A DNA stretch of 8,868 nucleotides from Alphaproteobacteria bacterium. Its GTDB lineage: Bacteria; Pseudomonadota; Alphaproteobacteria; GCA-2731375. A program made the translations under genes and the position numbers. A model generated the notes under the pieces. It did not search any database, was not told the DNA's origin, and was given only the letters and a program-made list of their open reading frames with translations. The stretch lies in assembly GCA_028281075.1 (NCBI GenBank), contig JANQKO010000598.1:1-8868 (forward strand). The letters run 5' to 3'. Of this stretch, positions 1 through 4,579 are shown in pieces (position 1 is the stretch's first letter; each line of letters starts with the position of its first letter).

Positions 1-457
1 ATTTGGACTCTGCCGGGAAGTCGGTATCCAGGACACCCTGGCCGCCGACGCGAGCGGCCCGCGCCACCATCTCGGGGAGCCAGTGATAAGTTTGGGGACC
101 CAGCACGATGTCGACATAGGGCGCCCGACGTAAGATCTCGGCGCCCTCGGCCTGGGCGACGCAGCCGGCGACGGCCAGGACCATGCGGCCACCGGCGGCG
201 GCCTTGGCGTCCTTCAGCCGGCGCAGCCGGCCCAGCTCCGAGAACGTCTTCTCGGCCGCCTTTTCGCGGATGTGACAGGTGTTGATGATCACCATGTCGG
301 CGTCGTCGGGGACGTCGGTCGGCGCATAGCCCAGCGGTGCCAGGACGTCCGTCATACGCGCGGAGTCGTAGACGTTCATCTGACAGCCGTAGGTGCGAAT
401 GAATAGTTTCTTAGGCAAAGAGGTTTCGAGCGGGACTTCCGACGCCTTCAGATCCAC
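1..457 (-). CDS. miaB: MiaB, tRNA-2-methylthio-N6-dimethylallyladenosine synthase (N-terminal part)
   Basis: This gene runs off the left edge; 152 codons are present. MiaB is a radical-SAM methylthiotransferase that converts i6A37 to ms2i6A37 in tRNAs reading UNN codons. The visible part is the N-terminal MTTase domain, with KKLFIRTYGCQMN, INTCHIREKAAEKTFSELGRL and VAGCVAQAEG. These supply the three cysteines that bind the auxiliary [4Fe-4S] cluster. The radical-SAM CxxxCxxC motif lies beyond the window. The reading frame is stopped by TAG directly upstream of GTG at 457, so the start must be GTG 457 or TTG 418; no ATG is available and neither has a good Shine-Dalgarno sequence. I prefer GTG 457. 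The gene follows plsC on the same strand after 81 bp that contain a possible promoter of its own. The family call is very secure; the start is not. Confidence 0.95.
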   Translation of the reverse strand, partial: MDLKASEVPLETSLPKKLFIRTYGCQMNVYDSARMTDVLAPLGYAPTDVPDDADMVIINTCHIREKAAEKTFSELGRLRRLKDAKAAAGGRMVLAVAGCVAQAEGAEILRRAPYVDIVLGPQTYHWLPEMVARAARVGGQGVLDTDFPAESK

Positions 458-464
458 CTAATTG

Positions 465-488
465 GCCCGATCATAACATTTTTCGGGC
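465..488. repeat. 6-bp inverted repeat bracketing the miaB -10
   Basis: GCCCGA (465-470) and TCGGGC (483-488) are exact reverse complements separated by 12 bp. The arms flank and touch the TATGAT hexamer. It could be part of an operator or a weak RNA hairpin. At this GC content a 6-bp match may be chance. Confidence 0.25.
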
Positions 489-495
489 TTTCGTA
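470..495 (-). promoter_or_regulatory. Candidate promoter for miaB
   Basis: Reading leftward, a TATGAT hexamer (470-475) matches the sigma70 -10 consensus at five of six positions. The -35 about 16-18 bp upstream is poor and falls inside the 17-bp palindrome at 490-506. A transcript starting about 7 nt after the -10 would have a leader of only about 6 nt before GTG 457. That fits the missing ribosome binding site, but both points are inference from spacing. Confidence 0.4.
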
Positions 496-506
496 AGCCT
501 TACGAA
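490..506. promoter_or_regulatory. 17-bp perfect palindrome (operator-like) upstream of miaB
   Basis: TTCGTAAGCCTTACGAA consists of two exact 8-bp arms around one central base. It lies 33 bp upstream of the miaB GTG and overlaps the expected -35 region, where a dimeric repressor could bind. An RNA hairpin here would have a 7-bp stem and a 3-nt loop, but no T-run follows on either strand, so it is a poor intrinsic terminator. I do not recognise the regulator. Confidence 0.45.
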
Positions 507-538
507 CATCCACCACCTAAGCAAGAGCGGCAATCGAG

Positions 539-1336
539 TCAAGCGGGCCGCCGCGTGTCCTGGCGCCGCCCGGTCAGGGCCCGGGACAGCCCCTCGGCGA
601 CGACCTGCTGACAGACGGCCGCCAACTGCTTGCGGTTATCGAACGCCTCTATGGTTAAGGGAGTATGAAACTCGATCTCGACGACGGACCGGCCGAGCGA
701 CAGCACCCGCCACAGATGCGGGAACATGTCCATGTCCCCATACCAGGCGTAATAGTGCCGGAACCGCCGTCCGACCGGCATCCCGTGCAGCCGCGTATAG
801 GCGATGGTGACCGGCTGGACCGTCACCGGCCGACCATCGATCTCGGTCTCGGCGGCGGCGAGAAACGCGCTCTTGAACGGCAGCACGCGGTTGCCGTCGC
901 TACTGGTGCCCTCGGGAAACAGCACCAGGCTGTCGCCGTCGCGCAGCCGCGCGTGCATGTCGTCGCGGGCATCGGCGCTGCGCACGGCGCGCCGCTCGAC
1001 GAAGATCGTGCGCTGCAGCCGCGCGAGCTGGCCGAACAGCGGCCAGCCGGCGACCTCGCTCTTGGCGATGAAGGACACCGGCACCAGGGTCGACAGGGCC
1101 AGGATGTCGATCCAGGATGCGTGGTTGGCGACGAACAGCACCGGCCGCTCGGCGGCGACCTGGCCGAACGTCTGCACCTCGATGCCCAGCAGCCGGCAAT
1201 AGATGCGATGCGCGCGCGGCGGCAGCCAGTCGCCGGCCCGCGGCCGCAGCTTCAGGATCGACCACTGCACGGCCATCATCGGCAGCGTCGCGGCGATGAA
1301 GGCGAGCAACTTGGTTCCGGCGACGACGTTGCGCAT
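539..1336 (-). CDS. plsC: 1-acyl-sn-glycerol-3-phosphate acyltransferase (PlsC family)
   Basis: A 265-aa membrane-associated acyltransferase that probably transfers a second acyl chain to lysophosphatidic acid to make phosphatidic acid, the precursor of all phospholipids. The catalytic HX4D motif is NHASWID (H72, D77). A second block, RTIFVERR, is at 110-116, and the substrate-binding motif FPEGTSSDG is at 140-148, followed by FKSAF. An N-terminal hydrophobic stretch (about residues 8-27) probably anchors the protein to the inner membrane. The start is ATG 1336; its ribosome binding site is weak (GGGTCGA). It lies 54 bp downstream of fur in the same direction and is probably co-transcribed. 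Length is normal for the family. Some relatives acylate other lysolipids, such as lyso-ornithine lipid, so exact substrate specificity is not proven. Confidence 0.9.
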   Translation of the reverse strand: MRNVVAGTKLLAFIAATLPMMAVQWSILKLRPRAGDWLPPRAHRIYCRLLGIEVQTFGQVAAERPVLFVANHASWIDILALSTLVPVSFIAKSEVAGWPLFGQLARLQRTIFVERRAVRSADARDDMHARLRDGDSLVLFPEGTSSDGNRVLPFKSAFLAAAETEIDGRPVTVQPVTIAYTRLHGMPVGRRFRHYYAWYGDMDMFPHLWRVLSLGRSVVEIEFHTPLTIEAFDNRKQLAAVCQQVVAEGLSRALTGRRQDTRRPA

Positions 1337-1390
1337 TCGACCCGAACGCCGGTCTCGATTCGCGTGGACGAAGGGGATGGCGGCGGCGGA

Positions 1391-1828
1391 CTATCCGCCG
1401 CCGCGCTTCTTTTTCGACGTCCGCTCCAGCGGCACGCCGTAAAGCTCCAGCCGATGGCCGATCAGTTCGAAGCCGTGCTCGCGCGCGACCTTCTCCTGCA
1501 GGCGTTCGATCTCGGCGTTATGGAACTCGATGACGCGGCCCGACGTGGTATCGATCAGGTGGTCGTGGTGCTCTTCCGGCGATTCCTCGTACCGTGCCCG
1601 ACCGTCCCCGAAATCGTGCCGCTCGATGATGCCGGCTTCCTCGAACAGACGGACGGTCCGGTATACCGTGGCGATGCTGATGTTCGGATCGATGGCGGCC
1701 GAGCGGCGGTAGACTTCCTCGACATCCGGATGATCCTCGGCCACGGACAGAACACGCGCGACGACCCGCCGCTGTCCCGTCATTCTCAGACCCTTCTCGA
1801 TACAAAGACGCTCCAACCTGTCCGGCAT
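1391..1828 (-). CDS. fur: Fur-family metal-responsive transcriptional regulator
   Basis: A 145-aa Fur-type dimeric repressor with an N-terminal winged helix (LRMTGQRRVVARVL to NISIATVYRTVRLFEEAGII) and a C-terminal dimerisation and metal domain. Residues equivalent to the E. coli regulatory metal ligands are at matching numbers: H33, E81, H87, H88, D89, H90, E108 and H125. The structural-zinc CxxC of E. coli Fur (C93/C96) is replaced by D93 and S96. This is typical of alphaproteobacterial Fur/Mur proteins, some of which respond to manganese rather than iron, so the sensed metal is open. The start is ATG 1828, chosen because AGGGGAA sits just upstream; a TTG at 1840 in the same frame overlaps that ribosome binding site and is unlikely. 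The C-terminus is basic (SKKKR). It follows mucR with 60 bp between, containing a stem-loop. Confidence 0.93.
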   Translation of the reverse strand: MPDRLERLCIEKGLRMTGQRRVVARVLSVAEDHPDVEEVYRRSAAIDPNISIATVYRTVRLFEEAGIIERHDFGDGRARYEESPEEHHDHLIDTTSGRVIEFHNAEIERLQEKVAREHGFELIGHRLELYGVPLERTSKKKRGGG

Positions 1829-1830
1829 CG

Positions 1831-1838
1831 TTCCCCTC
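1831..1838 (-). promoter_or_regulatory. Ribosome binding site of fur
   Basis: GAGGGGAA read leftward, with its GGGG core 4 nt from ATG 1828. It favours the ATG over the TTG at 1840, which would fall at the edge of this site. Confidence 0.65.
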
Positions 1839-1851
1839 AATGACTTGGCGA

Positions 1852-1883
1852 GGCCACGGCGGGTGTCCAGCCCGGCCGTGGCC
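1852..1883. terminator. Stem-loop between mucR and fur, possible attenuator or weak terminator
   Basis: GGCCACGGC (1852-1860) and GCCGTGGCC (1875-1883) are exact 9-bp inverted arms. Three more GC pairs can form inside (1861-1863 with 1871-1873) around one bulged base, leaving a 7-nt loop. The structure begins 6 bp past the mucR stop and ends 24 bp before the fur start. No T-run follows on either strand, so it is not a classical Rho-independent terminator. It may tune read-through into fur or stabilise the mucR 3' end. Confidence 0.4.
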
Positions 1884-1888
1884 GTCCC

Positions 1889-2308
1889 CTAACGCCGACG
1901 GCGCCGGGTCGTGCCAAGCCCGATCTTCTTCGCCAGCTCGCGACGCTGCGCAGCATAGTTCGGCGCCACCATGGGATAGTCGGGCGGCAACCCCCAACGC
2001 TCCCGATACTGCTCCGGAGACATGTCATACGCCGTCTTCAGGTGCCGCTTAAGCATCTTGAGCTTTTTACCGTCTTCCAGGCATATAATATAGTCCGGCG
2101 TAACCGACTTGCGAATTGAAACAACGGGTTGCGGACGTTCCTGGCTGGTCTGCACGTCCGCCTGCCCGAGGCCGCTGAGCGATCCGAAAACACTCTGGAT
2201 CAGTTGGGGCAAATCGGAGATCTGAACCGCGTTATTCGAAACATGCGAGGCTACGATATCGGCAGTAAGCTGCAACAATTCACTTGTGTCGCCATTCTGC
2301 TCACTCAT
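1889..2308 (-). CDS. mucR: MucR/Ros-family transcriptional regulator
   Basis: A 139-aa member of the alphaproteobacterial Ros/MucR family, global regulators that bind AT-rich DNA and in other species control exopolysaccharide, motility, cell cycle or virulence genes. The helical N-terminal region (about 1-55) corresponds to the oligomerisation part of the family. The DNA-binding core is IICLEDGKKLKMLKRHL, then MSPEQYRERWGL and YPMVAPNYAAQRRELAKKIGLG; the C-terminus is RRRRR. Against the Ros pattern C-x2-C-x9-H-x3-H, the positions here are C76, D79, H89 and A93, so the second Cys is Asp and the last His is missing. Family members lacking some or all zinc ligands are known. ATG 2308 has GGGAGG 10 nt upstream. 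It is divergent from the tusA-family gene, and MucR proteins often autoregulate, so the AT-rich divergent region may be its own target. Confidence 0.93.
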   Translation of the reverse strand: MSEQNGDTSELLQLTADIVASHVSNNAVQISDLPQLIQSVFGSLSGLGQADVQTSQERPQPVVSIRKSVTPDYIICLEDGKKLKMLKRHLKTAYDMSPEQYRERWGLPPDYPMVAPNYAAQRRELAKKIGLGTTRRRRR

Positions 2309-2352
2309 TCTTTAACATCCTCCCAGTACCTAGAGGTCCCGCCCTCGATGGT

Positions 2353-2381
2353 GGTATATTCCCGAAAATAAAGTTTAGCAA
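2353..2381 (-). promoter_or_regulatory. Sigma70-type promoter of mucR
   Basis: Read leftward, TTGCTA (2376-2381) and TATACC (2353-2358) are separated by exactly 17 bp, each matching the consensus at four of six positions. The expected start near 2346 gives a leader of about 37 nt carrying the GGGAGG ribosome binding site at 2319-2324. The sequence around it (about 2355-2395) is clearly more AT-rich than the surroundings, the kind of DNA MucR proteins prefer, so autoregulation is plausible. Confidence 0.55.
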
Positions 2382-2384
2382 TCT

Positions 2385-2390
2385 TAAAAT
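2385..2390 (+). promoter_or_regulatory. Possible -10 element for the tusA-family gene
   Basis: TAAAAT on the plus strand matches TATAAT at five of six positions and lies 34 bp before the ATG. No good -35 is found 16-18 bp upstream, so an activator or a different sigma factor would be needed if this is real. It is back to back with the mucR promoter. Confidence 0.25.
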
Positions 2391-2404
2391 ATTCGCGGTG
2401 CAGT

Positions 2405-2438
2405 TGACGTACGCAGACACTAGAATGACGTGTGCAGA
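2405..2438 (+). repeat. 13-bp direct repeat, 21-bp period, across the tusA-family start codon
   Basis: TGACGTACGCAGA (2405-2417) and TGACGTGTGCAGA (2426-2438) match at 11 of 13 bases, with starts exactly 21 bp apart, two turns of the helix. The second copy begins inside the ATG. The arrangement suggests binding of a protein on one face of the DNA, or a chance duplication. Confidence 0.45.
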
Positions 2439-2670
2439 TCATGTTCTCGACATCACGGACCAAGTCTGTCCGATGACATTCGTGCGCACAAAATTGCTCA
2501 TTGAGCGCATGGCCGTTGGTGAAACGGCCGATGTACGCCTGAATGCCGGCGAGCCACTACAGAATGTCCCGCGCTCGGTACGCGAACACGGACACGAGAT
2601 TTTGAGCCTCGCACCGGAAACGGGTGCCGACGCCGACGGCCCGTATATCCTGCGGTTGAAAAAGCGCTAA
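2425..2670 (+). CDS. TusA-family (SirA-like) sulfur carrier protein
   Basis: A small 81-aa cytoplasmic protein with the TusA/SirA fold signature: LDITDQVCPMTFVRTKLLIE near the N-terminus, with the persulfide-carrying cysteine at C15 in the CP motif, then a strand and helix with EPLQNVPRSVREHGHEIL. TusA proteins relay sulfur from cysteine desulfurase to tRNA 2-thiolation, molybdenum cofactor synthesis or other acceptors; which acceptor this one serves cannot be read from the sequence. Start ATG 2425 puts the domain at the right distance from the N-terminus. There is no clear Shine-Dalgarno sequence, and a direct repeat covers the start. It diverges from mucR and converges on rimI, its TAA overlapping the rimI TAG by 4 bp. 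Length is normal for the family. Confidence 0.85.
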   Translation: MTCADHVLDITDQVCPMTFVRTKLLIERMAVGETADVRLNAGEPLQNVPRSVREHGHEILSLAPETGADADGPYILRLKKR

Positions 2671-3158
2671 TTTCCGGGCGATTCGGCCGGATCGCGGGTC
2701 AGCGCCAGGCGCATGACCAGGGCGTCGCGCGGCCGGCCGCCGGCCTGGCGGGAATAGCCCGGCCGCCGCGCCACCTCGGCGGAGCCGAGCCGCCGATAGA
2801 GGGCGACGGCGGCATGGTTCCGCTGGTCGACCTCCAAGAGCAGCGCATCGGCGCCGTCGGCGCGCGCCCGCCCGGCGACACCCGCGATCAGCGCCCGCGC
2901 CAGTCCCCGGCGCCGGTAATCCGGCAACACGCCGACCGACAGCACTTCGCCTTCGTCCGCCGCCGTGCGCGCCAGCGCGAAGCCGGCATCGACCGGCCGG
3001 TCGCCGCCAAGGCGGCCGAGGAGCGCGAAGGCGCCGGGCTGCGCCAGCAGTCGGGCCACGGCGTCACCGTCCCAGGGCCGCGCGAAGCAGCCCGCGTGCA
3101 GCCGCGCCAGCACCGCGGTCTCGTCGGGCCGCGCCGCGACGACCACGGGCCGGCTCAT
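2667..3158 (-). CDS. rimI: RimI-like GNAT N-acetyltransferase (ribosomal S18-alanine acetyltransferase family)
   Basis: A 163-aa GNAT-fold enzyme. The acetyl-CoA binding motif A is VLSVGVLPDYRRRGLARALI, with the pyrophosphate-binding RRRGLA at 82-87. The stretch LLLEVDQRNHAAVALYRRLG (107-125) holds E109 and Y121, which have the same 12-residue spacing as the catalytic Glu and Tyr of enterobacterial RimI. RimI acetylates the N-terminal alanine of ribosomal protein S18. The ATG at 3158 overlaps the tsaB stop in an ATGA arrangement, so translation is probably coupled. The tsaB-rimI pairing is widespread in bacteria, which supports the name. The 3' end overlaps the convergent tusA-family gene by 4 bp. 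A broader substrate range is possible, as in other RimI proteins. Confidence 0.9.
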   Translation of the reverse strand: MSRPVVVAARPDETAVLARLHAGCFARPWDGDAVARLLAQPGAFALLGRLGGDRPVDAGFALARTAADEGEVLSVGVLPDYRRRGLARALIAGVAGRARADGADALLLEVDQRNHAAVALYRRLGSAEVARRPGYSRQAGGRPRDALVMRLALTRDPAESPGN

Positions 3159-3814
3159 GCGCCGGCGACGGGCGGACGCGCGTCGGGCGCCCGCAAATAA
3201 AGCGGCGCCAGGTCGGGGCCGGGCCGGGCGTCGGCGAATCGGCCCGCCGCGAACCGGCCGAACCGCGCCGCCGACGGCAGGGCCGGCGCGTCCGCCAGCC
3301 GGGCCCGCGGCAGCGACGGCAGCACCAGCGCGGCGGCGCTGCCCACGACCAGGCCGCCGGCCGGCGGCGCCATGTCGCCGGCCGCGTCACATGGCCGCAG
3401 CACGGGCGGCCCCAGCGTGGCGGGTCCGGGCCCGAAGGCCTGGAGATAGGCCTCGCCCCGGCGCGCGTCCATGGCCACCAGGACGGGATCGACGCCGAAG
3501 GTGGCGACGTTGGCGGCGACGGCCTCGCAGGTGGTCAGGCCCAGCGCCGGCGCGCCGGTGGCCAGCGCCAGTCCCCGCGCCGCGGCGACGCCGATGCGGA
3601 CGCCGGTGAAGGTGCCGGGTCCGATGGTCGCGCAGATCAGTTCGATGTCGGCCAGGCCGAGGCCCGATTCGCCGCATACCGCCTCGATCATCGGCATCAG
3701 CCGTTCCGCCTGGCCGCGCGGCATCGCGACGTCGCGGTGCGCCAGCAGCCGGTCGCCGTCCAGCACCGCGGCCGAGCAGGCGGCAAGCGCGGTGTCGAAG
3801 GCCAGCACGCGCAT
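3155..3814 (-). CDS. tsaB: TsaB, tRNA threonylcarbamoyladenosine biosynthesis protein
   Basis: A 219-aa ASKHA-fold protein that partners TsaD (with TsaE) in transferring threonylcarbamoyl from TC-AMP to A37 of ANN-decoding tRNAs, giving t6A. It opens with the typical MRVLAFDTAL and contains IGPGTFTGVRIGVAAARGLAL (the GPGSFTGLRIG family motif, 65-75) and VAMDARRGEAYLQAF (114-127). The open frame extends upstream to 3997, but the added residues are arginine-rich, overlap the nitroreductase gene and do not resemble TsaB. ATG 3814 matches the family N-terminus exactly. It begins 17 bp after the nitroreductase stop and overlaps rimI by 4 bp, so the three genes probably form one transcript. The C-terminal third is alanine/proline-rich, as is common in high-GC relatives. 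Confidence 0.95.
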   Translation of the reverse strand: MRVLAFDTALAACSAAVLDGDRLLAHRDVAMPRGQAERLMPMIEAVCGESGLGLADIELICATIGPGTFTGVRIGVAAARGLALATGAPALGLTTCEAVAANVATFGVDPVLVAMDARRGEAYLQAFGPGPATLGPPVLRPCDAAGDMAPPAGGLVVGSAAALVLPSLPRARLADAPALPSAARFGRFAAGRFADARPGPDLAPLYLRAPDARPPVAGA

Positions 3815-3831
3815 GGCAGCCCGGACGCCGG

Positions 3832-4425
3832 CTAGAGCACCTGGCAGGCGTCGCCGAAGTCCAGCCGCGGATTGCGCGGCGGCAGCGCCGCCGGATCGCC
3901 GTAGCCGAGATTGCAGATGAAGTTCGACTTCACGTCGCCCCGGGGAAAGAACGCGGCGTCGACGCCGGCATTGTCGAAACCCGACATCGGGCCGCAATCG
4001 AGACCCAGCGCCCGGGCGGCGATGATCATGTAGGCGCCCTGCAGCGCGCTGTTGCGGAACGCCGTCGCCTCGATCAGCGCGTCGTTGCCCTCGAACCAGG
4101 ACCGGGCCGTCAGGTCGTGCGGGAAAAGCTGGTCGAGCCGTTCGTGGAACCGGATGTCGTAGCCGACGATCACCGTCACCGGCGCCGCCATGGTCTTATC
4201 CACGTTGCCCGCGATGAGGTGGGGCTTTAGCTTTTCCTTCGATTCGTCGGTCCGCAGAAACAGCCAACGCGCCGGACTGCAATTCGCGCTGGTGGGGCCC
4301 ATGCGCATGAGATCGTACATCGCCTGCAAGGTGACGTCGGAGACCGGCTTGTCGAGCCAGGCGGAATGCGTCCGCGCGTTCCGGAATATCAGGTCCAAGT
4401 CCCTGTCGCTTAGGATGTGACTCAC
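3832..4425 (-). CDS. RutE/HadB-type nitroreductase (malonic semialdehyde reductase family)
   Basis: A 197-aa FMN-dependent nitroreductase-fold protein, nearly the same length as E. coli RutE (196 aa as I recall). It shares blocks with RutE along its whole length: ARTHSAW, LMRMGPTSANCSPAR (39-53), FPHDLTARSWFEGND, ETAFRNS-like EATAFRNSALQGAY, ALGLDCGPMSGFD (139-151) and LGYGD. RutE reduces malonic semialdehyde to 3-hydroxypropionate in pyrimidine breakdown, but no other rut gene is near, so the physiological substrate is uncertain. The frame opens at TTG 4449, but AAGGGG at 4433-4438 sits 7 nt before GTG 4425, which gives a protein starting (M)SHILSDRDL; I chose this start. TTG 4431 is too close to the ribosome binding site. 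It is the first gene of the tsaB-rimI cluster. Confidence 0.85.
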   Translation of the reverse strand: MSHILSDRDLDLIFRNARTHSAWLDKPVSDVTLQAMYDLMRMGPTSANCSPARWLFLRTDESKEKLKPHLIAGNVDKTMAAPVTVIVGYDIRFHERLDQLFPHDLTARSWFEGNDALIEATAFRNSALQGAYMIIAARALGLDCGPMSGFDNAGVDAAFFPRGDVKSNFICNLGYGDPAALPPRNPRLDFGDACQVL

Positions 4426-4432
4426 CGGCAAT

Positions 4433-4438
4433 CCCCTT
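4433..4438 (-). promoter_or_regulatory. Ribosome binding site deciding the nitroreductase start
   Basis: AAGGGG read leftward, 7 nt from GTG 4425. The upstream TTG 4449 has no such site, and TTG 4431 directly abuts this one. Confidence 0.6.
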
Positions 4439-4579
4439 ATCGGTTGCAAACGGACGGTTTACCAAATGAATCTATCTATTTCGCAAATGGTACGGCCGGC
4501 AAGTGGGTTTGGACATCGCCTGTCCGGGCGGCAAACGGCGACCCGGCGAGGGGCGCTTCGCAGACATGGGGTTGCCGAC

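Noticed and set aside
490..506. Palindrome as a LexA or Fur box
   Set aside because: It does not match the alphaproteobacterial LexA direct repeat GTTC-N7-GTTC, nor the AT-rich Fur consensus.
1829..1840. Alternative Fur start at TTG 1840
   Set aside because: It overlaps the AGGGGAA ribosome binding site of ATG 1828, and the four added residues are not part of the Fur N-terminus.
665..1843. Long plus-strand open frame (392 codons) opposite plsC and fur
   Set aside because: It covers two well-identified minus-strand genes; its product is rich in Arg, Asp and Gln without any domain, as expected from an antisense frame in high-GC DNA.
2404..2432. TTGACG at 2404 as the -35 of the tusA-family gene
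   Set aside because: A -10 at normal spacing would fall inside the coding sequence after the ATG, and no matching hexamer is there.
3815..3997. N-terminal extension of TsaB up to 3997
   Set aside because: The extra 61 residues are arginine-rich, overlap the nitroreductase gene and do not match TsaB, which begins at MRVLAFDTA.
4466..4579. Upstream ATG 4466 as the deacetylase start
   Set aside because: It would bury the signal peptide behind 38 polar residues; ATG 4580 gives a normal export signal.
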